DNA of 22,081 bases from an uncultured Oscillospiraceae bacterium (GCA_910587835.1 CAJUNQ010000037.1:1-22081); one strand, 5' to 3'. Counted from the stretch's first letter, positions 6,871-14,871 are shown. Translations and numbers: made by a program. The notes: generated from the letters alone by a model not told the origin.

Positions 6871-8235
6871 ATGAAATCTCACTTTAAAAAACGGCTGACC
6901 GCCCTGGGTCTGGCCCTGTGCCTCTCGCTGACCTGCACCGGCTGCAGAGCCTTTGCCGCCCCGGCCTATGACCCTACCCAGGCCTTTTCTGACATTGGAA
7001 AGCACTGGAGCCGTCCGGCCATCCGCTTTTGCCTGGAAAACGGCTATATGGCCGGGGTGGGCGACGGGGTGTTTGACCCTGACGGCACTGTCACCCGGGC
7101 CCAGGTGGTGCAGGTGCTCTATACCATGGCGGGCTCCCCCAGCGTGGCGGGCATGGACTGCCCCTTTGTGGACATCAGCCGCCACTGGGCCCGCAGGGCC
7201 ATTTTCTGGGCCTATAACAACGGCATTGTCTCCGGCATTGGGGCCAACTTTTTTTCTCCCAACGCCGCTGTCATTCGGGAGCAGCTGGCGTTGATGCTGC
7301 AAAGCTACCGGGCCTACTCCATGGGCGAGCCCGCCGAGGCCGGCGGCGACTACCTCTCCCGGTTCACCGACCGGCAGCTGGTGAGCTCCTGGGCCGCCGA
7401 CGCAGTAAACTGGGCGGTTCAGGCCGGCCTGATGAACGGCACCAAGCCGGATGTGCTCTCGCCCAAGGGCACCTGCACCCGGGCCCAGCTGGCCCAGGTG
7501 GTAAAAAGCTATTTTCAGCCCCAGCAGCCCCCTGTGCTTACCGACCCACCCTCTCAGGGCGAGGAAGGGGGCGGCTCCTTTGTCCCCAACCCGGACCAGC
7601 GCAACAGCCCCCTGGTGAGCTATGTGCGCATGTCCCCCAACCACTCCGGGCAGCGCATGCACGCCATTGACACCATCTCCATCCACTGCATGGCCGAGGA
7701 CTGGACTGTGGAGCAGTGCGGCGAGAGCTTTGCCGACCCCAAGCGTCAGGCCAGCAGCAACTATGGCATTGGCAGCGACGGGCGCATTGCCCTGTATGTG
7801 GATGAGGGCAACCGGTCCTGGTGCACCTCCTCGGCGGAGAACGACAACCGGGCTGTGACCATTGAGGTGGCAAACATCGGCTTTGCCCCAGACTGGCCTG
7901 TGTCCAACCAGGCCTACTCGGCGCTCATTGACCTGGTGACAGACATCTGCTGGCGCAACGGCATCAAGCGGCTGCTGTGGCAGGGGGACAAGGAGCTCAT
8001 CGGCCAGGTGGACCAGCAGAACATGACTGTCCACCGGTGGTTCTCCAGCAAGTCCTGCCCGGGCAACTATCTTTACAACCGCCACTGGGACATTGCCGGA
8101 CAGGTCAACCAACGGCTGGCCGCCCTGGAAGCCGCCGCTGCCCTGGACCGGCTGACCAAGCTGCCCCAGACCGCCCGGATGCAGCCCCAGCCTATGCCCC
8201 AGCTGCGCCTCCGTTCGGAAAGGAGAGGAATCTGA
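6871..8235 (+). CDS. Secreted SLH-domain N-acetylmuramoyl-L-alanine amidase
   Basis: A 454-residue exported cell-wall enzyme. An N-terminal signal peptide (KKRLTALGLALCLSL, likely cleaved near AFAA) is followed by three S-layer-homology repeats: about residues 30-85 (FSDIGKHW), 90-145 (FVDISRHW) and 150-210 (FTDRQLVSSW). SLH repeats anchor proteins to pyruvylated wall polymers. After a Pro/Gly/Ser linker comes a peptidoglycan-recognition/Amidase_2 domain (about 250-440), with zinc ligands His272 (ISIHC), His388 (TVHRW) and Cys396 (SCPG); it should cut the MurNAc-L-Ala bond. I chose ATG 6871 because it starts the signal peptide and has GGAAGG at 6853-6858, although the 12-nt spacing is long. 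It follows prfB by 100 nt in the same direction and is followed after 2 nt by a GNAT gene. Confidence 0.88.
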   Translation: MKSHFKKRLTALGLALCLSLTCTGCRAFAAPAYDPTQAFSDIGKHWSRPAIRFCLENGYMAGVGDGVFDPDGTVTRAQVVQVLYTMAGSPSVAGMDCPFVDISRHWARRAIFWAYNNGIVSGIGANFFSPNAAVIREQLALMLQSYRAYSMGEPAEAGGDYLSRFTDRQLVSSWAADAVNWAVQAGLMNGTKPDVLSPKGTCTRAQLAQVVKSYFQPQQPPVLTDPPSQGEEGGGSFVPNPDQRNSPLVSYVRMSPNHSGQRMHAIDTISIHCMAEDWTVEQCGESFADPKRQASSNYGIGSDGRIALYVDEGNRSWCTSSAENDNRAVTIEVANIGFAPDWPVSNQAYSALIDLVTDICWRNGIKRLLWQGDKELIGQVDQQNMTVHRWFSSKSCPGNYLYNRHWDIAGQVNQRLAALEAAAALDRLTKLPQTARMQPQPMPQLRLRSERRGI

Positions 8236-8237
8236 CC

Positions 8238-8768
8238 ATGAATTTTGAGCTTGTCCCCGTAAAGGAGGACGAAAAGGAAATTTTGCGGAACCTGATGGAG
8301 AAGTATCTCTACGAGTTCTCTCAATATGAGCTGTGCGACGTGAACCCCCTGGGCCTTTACGGCTACAGCTATCTGGACTGCTATTGGACTGAGGAGGGCC
8401 GCTGGGCCTTCTTCCTGAAAGCCGACGGCCAGCTGGCGGGCTTTGTCATGGTGAACGACTACCCCGAGGCCGGAAAAACCGACTACTGTATATCCGAGTT
8501 CTTTGTGATGTATAAATACCGCCGCTGCGGGCTGGGGACCTGGGCAGTGTTCCAGCTGTTTGAGCGTTTCCAGGGGAGCTGGCAACTGAAGTATCACCCG
8601 GGGAACAGGCCTTCGGTGGCCTTCTGGAACAAGGTAGTCGGCGCGTGGACCAAAGGAGACTACCGGAAGGAGGAGCGGGAGGACGTGGCATATCCTGACG
8701 GTGCGCCGGGAATGGTGCTGTTTTTTGACACGGCGGGCGGTCCTGTGAAGCCCGAGGAGTCGAACTGA
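8238..8768 (+). CDS. GNAT-family N-acetyltransferase
   Basis: A 176-residue acetyl-CoA-dependent acetyltransferase, closest in pattern to the uncharacterised COG5628 type. Conserved GNAT features include the strand and loop ISEFFVMYKYRRCGLGTWAV (residues about 83-102), where RRCGLG is the acetyl-CoA pyrophosphate-binding loop, and the later NRPSVAFWNKV segment. Start ATG 8238 has AAGGAGAGG (8220-8228) inside the end of the amidase gene, and the two are only 2 nt apart, so translation is probably coupled. The substrate is unknown. It does not look like EctA, although an EctB-like gene lies downstream. Confidence 0.8.
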   Translation: MNFELVPVKEDEKEILRNLMEKYLYEFSQYELCDVNPLGLYGYSYLDCYWTEEGRWAFFLKADGQLAGFVMVNDYPEAGKTDYCISEFFVMYKYRRCGLGTWAVFQLFERFQGSWQLKYHPGNRPSVAFWNKVVGAWTKGDYRKEEREDVAYPDGAPGMVLFFDTAGGPVKPEESN

Positions 8769-8783
8769 CAGCACAGCATCGCC

Positions 8784-8807
8784 GCGAAGCCCAACGCCGG
8801 GTTTCGC
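8784..8807 (+). terminator. Terminator-like hairpin after the GNAT gene
   Basis: A 9-bp stem with one G-U pair, GCGAAGCCC (8784-8792) and GGGTTTCGC (8799-8807), followed by CTTTGG rather than a full poly-T tract. It starts 15 nt after the stop codon. It may be a weak terminator or an RNA-stabilising hairpin. Confidence 0.4.
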
Positions 8808-9079
8808 CTTTGGCTGATTCTCAAGGCCGCGCCCACAGGTTTACTTATTAGACGCAGGCGGCCCGGCCAACGGAAGCGCGAGGCGCAAGCTGCGCCGTCG
8901 GCTTTGCCCACAAGTCAGGCAGCAAATGGTTTGCCGCCTGCAGTCCCGGGGGAAAAAGCCCCTTTGGCCCCCTTCTGGGAAACGTGGAAGCAAAAAGCGG
9001 AACCGCCATCCCGCTGGCTCCCAACCAATCAAATAAATTGTAAACTTTCTCCCGCCCCCTTTTTTTTCCTGACAAGCTG
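8808..9079. other. Gene-free stretch with hairpins
   Basis: No convincing gene is present. Two hairpins stand out: GGCGCA-AGC-TGCGCC (8882-8896) and an 11-bp stem with one mismatch, CAGGCAGCAAA / TTTGCCGCCTG (8916-8940). A pyrimidine-rich run with eight or more T residues lies around 9060-9068. It may hold a structured RNA or processing sites. Confidence 0.4.
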
Positions 9080-9088
9080 TGGTAAAAT
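9080..9088 (+). promoter_or_regulatory. Possible extended -10 promoter for the aminotransferase gene
   Basis: TGG followed by TAAAAT (9083-9088) fits an extended -10 element; no good -35 is present at 16-18 bp. If used, transcription would start near 9095 and give a leader of about 140 nt. Confidence 0.35.
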
Positions 9089-9132
9089 AAAGTCCAGGCC
9101 AAAATAAACCTTGCATTGGCCCTTTGCCGCTG

Positions 9133-9217
9133 GCCCTCCTGGTCCCAACAGGAGGGCGAACAGCCCCGTCCGGCCCAGCGGCCGGGCGTTGATCGCTGAA
9201 TCACGGGCAGCTCCCGT
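9133..9217 (+). promoter_or_regulatory. Structured 5' leader with three consecutive hairpins
   Basis: Three perfect stems follow one another upstream of the aminotransferase start: GCCCTCCTG / CAGGAGGGC (9133-9157), CCGGCC / GGCCGG (9170-9185) and ACGGG / CCCGT (9203-9217). The first stem contains AGGAGGG, a ribosome-site-like sequence locked in the stem. None is followed by poly-T. Translational control or a cis-regulatory RNA is possible; I recognise no known riboswitch class. Confidence 0.45.
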
Positions 9218-9236
9218 GGTAGAAAGGATGGTAACC

Positions 9237-10517
9237 ATGCGTTCGCAAAACACACAGGCCTTTGAGAGCTACGAGTCTCAGGTGCGGTCCTACTGCCGCA
9301 GCTTCCCCACGGTGTTCACCACCGCCAAGGGGCCCTTTCTCTATGACGAGCAGGGGCGGGAGTATATTGACTTCTTCTGCGGGGCCGGGGCCCTGAACTA
9401 CGGCCACAACCCGGACCTGATCCGGGACAGGCTGGTGGAGTATCTGCAAAAGGACGGGGTGATGCACGCCCTGGACATGTACACAAGCCCCAAGCGGGAG
9501 TTTATCGAGTTTTATGAGGAAAAGGTCCTCAAGCCCCGGGGGCTTTCCTATAAGCTGCAGTTCCCCGGCCCCACCGGCACCAACGCTGTGGAGGCCGCTT
9601 TGAAGCTGGCCCGCAAGGTGAAAAAGCGCCAGAACATCTTTGCCCTGATGGGCGCCTTTCACGGCATGACGCTGGGCTCTATCGCCCTCACCACCGACGC
9701 TGCCAGTCGGGCCGGGGCAGGGGTCTCTCTGGGCAATGTGACCCATGTGCCCGCCCCCTATATGTTCCCCGAACTGGATACCCTGCAATATATGGAGACC
9801 CTTTTGACCGATGACCACTCGGGCGTGGAGAAGCCCGCCGCTGTGATTTTGGAGACCACCCAGGCCGACGGGGGCATTTACCCCATGCCGGTTGACTATC
9901 TGCAGGGCCTGCGCGCCCTGTGCGACCGCCACGACATTCTGTTGATTGTGGACGACGTCCAGGTGGGCTGCGCCCGCACCGGCTGGTTCTTCTCCTTTCA
10001 GCGGGCGGGCATTGTGCCGGACATCGTCACCCAGTCCAAGTCTATTGGCGGCTATGGCATGCCCTTTGCCCTGGTGCTGTTTAAGCCTGAGCTGGACCTG
10101 TGGGAGCCCGGCGAGCACAACGGCACCTTCCGGGGCTATCAGCTGTCCATGATTGCGGCCAAGGCCGGGCTTGAGATGATGCTGGACCAGAAGGTGGAGG
10201 AGAAGGTTCGGGCGGAGGAGGCCATTTTTGCCCAGGCCATGGAGAAGATCGAGGCCATTGCCCCGGGAAAAATAGCCACCCGTGGCGTGGGCTATGTGTG
10301 GGGTGTAGACCTGGCCGCCTGCGACGGAGAGAACGCTCCGGGCACTGCCAGCAAGCGGGTGCTGGACCTGGCCTTTGAAAAGGGGCTGATTGTAGAGCGG
10401 GTAGGCCGGGGCAACTCGGTGGTAAAGGTGATGCCCGAGCTGCTTATCGACCAGCCCACCCTGCGCCGGGGGCTGGACATCCTCACAGAGGCTGTCCGAG
10501 AGGCTGTCGCGCCCTGA
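9237..10517 (+). CDS. Class III aminotransferase, EctB-like (diaminobutyrate--2-oxoglutarate transaminase)
   Basis: A 426-residue PLP enzyme of aminotransferase class III. The sequence closely follows the EctB pattern: ESQVRSYCRSFPTVF near the N-terminus, GAGALNYGHN, FPGPTGTNAVEAALKLARK, AFHGMTLGS, DDVQVGCARTG, the PLP lysine Lys268 in SKSIGGYG, and PGEHNGTFRG. EctB transfers an amino group from glutamate to aspartate semialdehyde to give L-2,4-diaminobutyrate. No ectA or ectC is in the window, so ectoine synthesis is not supported. The diaminobutyrate could feed another route, or the substrate may differ. I chose ATG 9237 (GAAAGG at 9222-9227) because the EctB-like homology begins there; the upstream extension covers the hairpin leader. 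A strong terminator follows at 10632. Confidence 0.85.
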   Translation: MRSQNTQAFESYESQVRSYCRSFPTVFTTAKGPFLYDEQGREYIDFFCGAGALNYGHNPDLIRDRLVEYLQKDGVMHALDMYTSPKREFIEFYEEKVLKPRGLSYKLQFPGPTGTNAVEAALKLARKVKKRQNIFALMGAFHGMTLGSIALTTDAASRAGAGVSLGNVTHVPAPYMFPELDTLQYMETLLTDDHSGVEKPAAVILETTQADGGIYPMPVDYLQGLRALCDRHDILLIVDDVQVGCARTGWFFSFQRAGIVPDIVTQSKSIGGYGMPFALVLFKPELDLWEPGEHNGTFRGYQLSMIAAKAGLEMMLDQKVEEKVRAEEAIFAQAMEKIEAIAPGKIATRGVGYVWGVDLAACDGENAPGTASKRVLDLAFEKGLIVERVGRGNSVVKVMPELLIDQPTLRRGLDILTEAVREAVAP

Positions 10518-10631
10518 CAGGAGGGGCCCGAGCGGACCGCCCTGTGACGGGCTTTTGAAGATTTTGCTTGTGTAAAAGCATAATGCTGCCATGAGACTGA
10601 ACAAAAGCCGAGGCTCATTACTGCACAAGCG

Positions 10632-10667
10632 AACCCCCGGAGATTGTTTTTCTCCGGGGGTTCATTT
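10632..10667 (+). terminator. Rho-independent terminator, possibly bidirectional
   Basis: A perfect 12-bp stem, AACCCCCGGAGA (10632-10643) and TCTCCGGGGGTT (10651-10662), with loop TTGTTTT and then CATTTT. It lies 115 nt after the EctB-like stop and should end that transcript. Confidence 0.75.
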
Positions 10668-10812
10668 TGGCTTTTCCCTGCCTCTGTCAGGTTCACCCAT
10701 CTGTATATATCCTGCAATCACATTGGCTGCGGTAGATGTCCCCCTGTCAAACCGGCTCATTTTGGGGAGTGTCCTGTCGCACATCTTATTAGATTCACGG
10801 TCAGGAGGCGCT

Positions 10813-10881
10813 GTAGGGGCAGACCTGCGTGTCCCCCCGTCTCTCTCTGGGTCCCAGCAGACGGCTGATATTCTCCCCTAC
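10813..10881. repeat. Decayed REP-like palindromic repeat in a gene-free stretch
   Basis: The 360 bp between the terminator and mtaB hold no gene. Within them GTAGGGG (10813-10819) and its reverse complement CCCCTAC (10875-10881) bound a 69-bp segment. Its left half, GCAGACCTGCGTGTCC, is itself nearly palindromic (GAC-CTGCGT-GTC). This looks like a worn copy of a short palindromic intergenic repeat. Nothing else clear is seen from 10668 to 11013. Confidence 0.4.
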
Positions 10882-11025
10882 ATGATCATCCGCGAAAGAG
10901 ACACGCCCTTATTTTGTACACAGCCTTGCTTTTGGCAGAAGGTTCAGACAGGCAACACTATTCTACAGATTCCCTGGGACAGAACGCTCCCCCAGTCATG
11001 GAAAAAACGAAACGAGGTACCCCAC

Positions 11026-12318
11026 ATGAAGGTCAAATTCTACACCCTGGGCTGTAAGGTCAACCAATATGAAACCGAGGCCATGCGGGAGGCCCTTGCC
11101 GCCCAGGGCTTTCCTCCTGCCGGAGAAGACGAGCCCGCCGGGGTGGTGGTGGTCAACTCCTGCACAGTCACCGCCCAAAGCGACCAAAAGGCCCGCCAGG
11201 CCCTGCGCCGCTTAAAGCGTCAGAACCCCGGGGCTGTGGCTGTGCTCACCGGCTGCTGGCCCCAAGCCTTTCCCAGTCAGGCGGCAGACCTGGAGGAGGC
11301 GGACATTGTGCTGGGCAATGCCAGCCGGGCCGCTCTGGCAGACCGTCTGCGCCAGTTTTTGGCCACCGGCCAGCGGGTGGTGGACGTGTCCCCCCACAAA
11401 AAAGGGGAGGCCTTTGAGCCCCTGCGGGTCACCGGCCTGCACGGCCACACCCGGGCCTTTCTCAAAATTGAGGACGGCTGTGAGCGGTTCTGCGCCTACT
11501 GCATCATCCCCTTTGCCCGGGGTCCGGTGCGCTCCAAGCCCTTGGGGGACCTGGCCGCTGAGGTGGCCGGGCTGGCCGCTGCCGGATATCAGGAGGTGGT
11601 GCTCACAGGCATCAACCTGCCCGCCTACGGCCAGGACCTGGGGCTGGAGCTCTGCGACGCGGTAGAGGCCGCCTGCGCCATTCCCGGCATCCGGCGGGTG
11701 CGGCTGGGTTCTTTGGAGCCCGAACGCCTCACTCCCCCTGTCATTGCCCGCATGAGGGCCCAGGAGAAGCTCTGCCCCCAGTTCCACCTGTCTCTGCAAA
11801 GCGGCTGCGACGCCACCCTGCGGCGCATGAACCGCCACTACACCGCTGCCCAGTACCGGGAGATTGTGGACAATCTCCGCAAGGCCTTCCCCGGCTGCGC
11901 TGTCACCACAGACATTATGGTGGGCTTTCCTGGTGAGACGGAGGAGGAGTTTCAAGCTTCTCTGGCCTTTGCCCGGGAAATCGGCTTTGCCCGCACCCAT
12001 GTGTTCGCCTACTCCCCCCGGCCGGGCACTGTGGCCGGCCGAGCCCCGGACCAAGTCCCCGCCCCGGTAAAGGATGCCCGCAGCCGGGCCATGCAGGCTG
12101 TGGCCGAGGAGAGCCGCCGGCGGTTCTTTCAGGCCATGGTGGGCCGGACCGAGCCGGTGCTGTTTGAACGCCCCGCAGGCCCCGGCTGCTATGAGGGCTG
12201 CACCCCCAACTACACCCCTGTGCGGGCCTGCTGCCAGCGAGACCTCACCGGCCAGCTGCTCTCTGTGCGGCTGACTGGGGTGGACGGCGAGGCCTGCACC
12301 GCTGAAATTGTTGAATAA
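11026..12318 (+). CDS. mtaB: tRNA t6A37 methylthiotransferase MtaB
   Basis: A 430-residue radical SAM enzyme that adds a methylthio group to N6-threonylcarbamoyladenosine at tRNA position 37, using two 4Fe-4S clusters. The N-terminal methylthiotransferase domain has its three cluster cysteines in LGCKVN, NSCTVT and LTGCWPQ. The radical SAM motif CxxxCxxC is Cys152, Cys156 and Cys159 (CERFCAYC). The C-terminal 60 residues match a TRAM-like RNA-binding domain. LGCKVNQYE at the N-terminus and the 430-residue length favour MtaB over MiaB or RimO. ATG 11026 has GAGG at 11014-11017 and starts exactly at the conserved N-terminus; the long upstream extension in the same frame is not coding. No clear promoter is seen in the preceding gap. 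Confidence 0.9.
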   Translation: MKVKFYTLGCKVNQYETEAMREALAAQGFPPAGEDEPAGVVVVNSCTVTAQSDQKARQALRRLKRQNPGAVAVLTGCWPQAFPSQAADLEEADIVLGNASRAALADRLRQFLATGQRVVDVSPHKKGEAFEPLRVTGLHGHTRAFLKIEDGCERFCAYCIIPFARGPVRSKPLGDLAAEVAGLAAAGYQEVVLTGINLPAYGQDLGLELCDAVEAACAIPGIRRVRLGSLEPERLTPPVIARMRAQEKLCPQFHLSLQSGCDATLRRMNRHYTAAQYREIVDNLRKAFPGCAVTTDIMVGFPGETEEEFQASLAFAREIGFARTHVFAYSPRPGTVAGRAPDQVPAPVKDARSRAMQAVAEESRRRFFQAMVGRTEPVLFERPAGPGCYEGCTPNYTPVRACCQRDLTGQLLSVRLTGVDGEACTAEIVE

Positions 12319-12386
12319 AATTTCACCAAACCCCTTGTAATTTTATTGAAAATATGTAATGATATAGGGGAAAGGGGTGGAGCCAT

Positions 12387-13676
12387 ATGGCAAAAAGCAC
12401 TGGAAAACGATTCACCAAAACCGAAAAAAGCTGGATCATGTACGATTGGGCCAACTCTGTCTACGCCACGAACATTCTGGCCGTCATCTTCCCTATCTAT
12501 TTTGGCAGCGTGTGTCAGGCAAACGGGGCCGACAACCTGGTGCTCTGGTCCCTGGGCACCTCGGTCTCCACCTTTGTGGTGGCTATTCTGGCCCCTGTGC
12601 TGGGGGCTCTGGCGGACCATAAGGGCCACAAAATGCGCTTGTTTGCGGCGTTTTTGGCAGCTGGGGTTGTGTTCACCCTGGCCAGCGCCCTGTTCAGCGA
12701 CTACCGGATGCTGCTGGTGGGCTATGTGGTCTCCCACATTGGTTTCTCCGGCTCCTGCCTGTTTTACGACTCCTTCCTCACCGACGTCACCACCAGCGAG
12801 CGCATGGACCGGGTCTCCTCCTGGGGCTATGCCATGGGGTATATTGGGGGCAGCACCATTCCCTTTATTCTCTCCATCATCATTCTGCTGGTGATGGGCA
12901 TGGACAACCTGCTGGCCTTTAAGCTGGTGATTGTGCTGACCAGCCTGTGGTGGGCTGTGTTCAGCATCCCCTTTTTGCGCAATGTGCGCCAGGTGCACTA
13001 TATTGAGGCAAAAAAGAGCCTGGTGCGCTCCACTCTCAGCAACCTGCTGCACACCGCCAAGGATATTTTCTCTCAAAAGCACATTTTCCTGTTTATTCTG
13101 GCATATTTCTTTTACATTGACGGCGTGGGCACCATCATCTCTGTGTCCACCTCTTATGGCAGCAAGCTGGGGCTGGACAATATCAGCATGATTCTGGCCC
13201 TGCTTATGACCCAGCTGGTGGCAGTGCCCTTCTCCATTCTCTTTGGGCGGCTGGCCGGCCGGCTGGGCGCGCTGAAGCTGCTGCGCATTGCCGTGGCCAT
13301 CTACTTCTGCATCACTCTGGTGGGCTTTTACATGGGCTTCCACATTGAGAGCCACCCCGGCGACCCCAACGCCCTGAACCTGTCCCTGGCGCTGTTCTGG
13401 TGCATGGCCTTTTTGGTGGGCACTGTGCAGGGGGGCATTCAGGCCATCTCCCGGTCCCATTTCGGCAAGCTCATCCCCGCAGAACGCTCCAACGAGTATT
13501 TTGGCTTTTTTGATATTTTCGGCAAGTTCGCGGCAGTCATCGGCCCCCTGCTGGTGGCATTGTTCACCCAGCTCACTGGCCGGGACTCAGTAGGGGTCAT
13601 CAGTCTGGCAATTCTGTTTCTGGTGGGCTTTGTGCTGTTGGCCGTCGGCCAGCGCAAAGCCAGCCCCCACAACTAA
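12387..13676 (+). CDS. MFS transporter, UMF1/Atg22-like family
   Basis: A 429-residue integral membrane protein with about 11-12 hydrophobic helices. The N-terminal motif SWIMYDWANSVYATNI and the following VIFPIYF are typical of the UMF1 (Atg22-like) branch of the major facilitator superfamily. Loop sequences ADHKGHKMR (after helix 2-3) and SRSHFGKLIPAERSNEYFGF (residues about 352-371) are also family hallmarks. Eukaryotic relatives export amino acids from vacuoles; bacterial substrates are not established. ATG 12387 is preceded by AAAGGGG (12371-12377). It follows mtaB by 68 nt of AT-rich DNA with TTGTAA (12335-12340) and TATA-like sequence that may be a weak promoter. A zinc-ribbon gene follows 20 nt later, probably in the same transcript. 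Confidence 0.85.
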   Translation: MAKSTGKRFTKTEKSWIMYDWANSVYATNILAVIFPIYFGSVCQANGADNLVLWSLGTSVSTFVVAILAPVLGALADHKGHKMRLFAAFLAAGVVFTLASALFSDYRMLLVGYVVSHIGFSGSCLFYDSFLTDVTTSERMDRVSSWGYAMGYIGGSTIPFILSIIILLVMGMDNLLAFKLVIVLTSLWWAVFSIPFLRNVRQVHYIEAKKSLVRSTLSNLLHTAKDIFSQKHIFLFILAYFFYIDGVGTIISVSTSYGSKLGLDNISMILALLMTQLVAVPFSILFGRLAGRLGALKLLRIAVAIYFCITLVGFYMGFHIESHPGDPNALNLSLALFWCMAFLVGTVQGGIQAISRSHFGKLIPAERSNEYFGFFDIFGKFAAVIGPLLVALFTQLTGRDSVGVISLAILFLVGFVLLAVGQRKASPHN

Positions 13677-13696
13677 CAAAAAGGAAGTGTATCTCT

Positions 13697-14155
13697 ATGA
13701 ATCTCTGTCCCCACTGCGGCGCGTCCCTTCCACCGGGACAGCCGGCCTGCCCCAGGTGCGGCGCGCCGCTGCCCCCTCCCCCGGCAGGGCCGGCCTATGC
13801 CCAGCCGCCGGCTTTTCCGGGCAGGCCCCAGGGGTCGCCCCCTCAGCCGCCCCAGCCCGCAGCCTTTTACCCCCGGCTGCCCGGCCCTCCCCTTCTGCCC
13901 CGGAAAACCTTCACCTGGATGGACGTGTGCACTGTGCTGGGCTTTGTGGCCTCTATCGTGGGATATTTCTACACCAGCATTATTCTTCTGCCTCTGGGTC
14001 TGGCAAGCTCTATTGTGGGCTTCCGCGGAGATAAGACCAAGGGGCTGGCTGTGGCGGGCATTGTCATCTCTGTCATCGGGCTTCTCATTCGGCTGATGGT
14101 AGTGCTCTACGAAAACGACCTGCTGCCCTACTGGGTCACCAGCGGCCTGTGGTGA
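13697..14155 (+). CDS. Zinc-ribbon membrane protein of unknown function
   Basis: A 152-residue protein. An N-terminal zinc ribbon has Cys4, Cys7, Cys18 and Cys21 (CPHCG, CPRCG). A Pro/Gly-rich low-complexity linker covers residues about 23-68. Two or three hydrophobic segments follow (VCTVLGFVASIVGYFYTSII, LLPLGLASSIVGF, LAVAGIVISVIGLLIRLMVV), like the small DUF4190-type membrane proteins. Its AAAGGAAG ribosome site lies right after the transporter stop. Function is unknown; the zinc ribbon probably faces the cytoplasm. Confidence 0.75.
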   Translation: MNLCPHCGASLPPGQPACPRCGAPLPPPPAGPAYAQPPAFPGRPQGSPPQPPQPAAFYPRLPGPPLLPRKTFTWMDVCTVLGFVASIVGYFYTSIILLPLGLASSIVGFRGDKTKGLAVAGIVISVIGLLIRLMVVLYENDLLPYWVTSGLW

Positions 14156-14226
14156 CAGCTTTTGCCCCTGATTTGGCAATTTGTGAAGGATTTTTTTAAA
14201 AAAACCGCCCTAATTTTGATTTTTTG

Positions 14227-14256
14227 CTTACATTTTCTGGGCTTTTGTGTTATAAT
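14227..14256 (+). promoter_or_regulatory. Promoter of the CarD-like gene
   Basis: A consensus -10 TATAAT (14251-14256) with an upstream TG (14248-14249, extended -10) and CTTACA (14227-14232) as -35 at 18 bp spacing. It lies 44 bp before the start codon of the CarD-like gene. Confidence 0.75.
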
Positions 14257-14300
14257 ATACTCAGTTAAAGCAATACCGAATCAAAACAGGGGTGATAACG

Positions 14301-14813
14301 ATGTATGAGGTAGGACAGTTGGTACAGTATGGAGGCGCCGGAGTGTGCGAGGTCCAGGAGATCAAGCCTCAGGTGTTTCCTGACAAGGGCGAGCGGCTGT
14401 ACTATGTACTGCGGCCGCTGTACAAGGCCTGCGTGATTTCCGTCCCGGTGGAGTCGGACAAGGTGTTTTTGCGGCCCATCATCACCCGCGAGGAGGCGGA
14501 GCATCTGATTGGGCTCATTCCCACTTTGGACTGTCCGCCGCCCGCAGGCCGGCCCGGCCGGGAACTGGCGGAACGCTATGGCGCTATCCTGAAAAGCCAC
14601 GACTGCCGGGACTGGATGGAGCTGGCTGTGGCCCTGCGCGCCAAAAAGAAGCGCCAGCAGCAGCTCAAGCGCAAGCTGGGCAGTGTGGACGAGCGGTATC
14701 TGAAGCAGGCGGAGGAGCTGCTGTTCGGCGAGTTTGCCGCCGCCTTGGAGATCACCCGGGAGGAGGTTCCCGGGGCCATTGCCGCTCTGCTGGAAACCCG
14801 GGCCAGCGCTTAA
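14301..14813 (+). CDS. CarD-family transcriptional regulator
   Basis: A 170-residue protein. The N-terminal part (residues about 1-60) is the CarD/TRCF RNA-polymerase-interacting domain: MYEVGQLVQYGGAGVCEV, then YYVLRPLY and ISVPVESDKVFLRPII. The C-terminal part is helical and basic (RAKKKRQQQLKRKLGSVDER), as in CarD proteins that touch promoter DNA upstream of the -10. Such proteins alter open-complex stability at many promoters. ATG 14301 has AGGGG at 14288-14292; a GTG at 14292 is in frame but falls inside the ribosome site. It is a single-gene unit with its own promoter (14227-14256) and terminator (14834-14871). Confidence 0.85.
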   Translation: MYEVGQLVQYGGAGVCEVQEIKPQVFPDKGERLYYVLRPLYKACVISVPVESDKVFLRPIITREEAEHLIGLIPTLDCPPPAGRPGRELAERYGAILKSHDCRDWMELAVALRAKKKRQQQLKRKLGSVDERYLKQAEELLFGEFAAALEITREEVPGAIAALLETRASA

Positions 14814-14833
14814 GCCGCCCAGTGAGGGGCGAG

Positions 14834-14871
14834 GGGACATTTTCATGCCAAAGGAAAATGTCCCTGTTTTT
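14834..14871 (+). terminator. Rho-independent terminator of the CarD-like gene
   Basis: A perfect 11-bp stem, GGGACATTTTC (14834-14844) and GAAAATGTCCC (14854-14864), with a 9-nt loop, followed by TGTTTTT. Confidence 0.85.

Noticed and set aside
6727..8112. Long minus-strand open frame opposite the amidase
   Set aside because: High-GC shadow frame with a low-complexity Gly/Val/His composition; the plus strand encodes SLH and amidase domains with intact motifs.
9201..10628. Long minus-strand open frame opposite the aminotransferase
   Set aside because: Antisense shadow of the EctB-like gene; no domain pattern or start signal.
10591..11025. N-terminal extension of mtaB
   Set aside because: It crosses a strong terminator and shows no homology; MtaB begins at 11026 with LGCKVN in the right place.
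12210..13460. Long minus-strand open frame opposite the transporter
   Set aside because: Gln/His/Gly-rich shadow of a clear 12-helix transporter.
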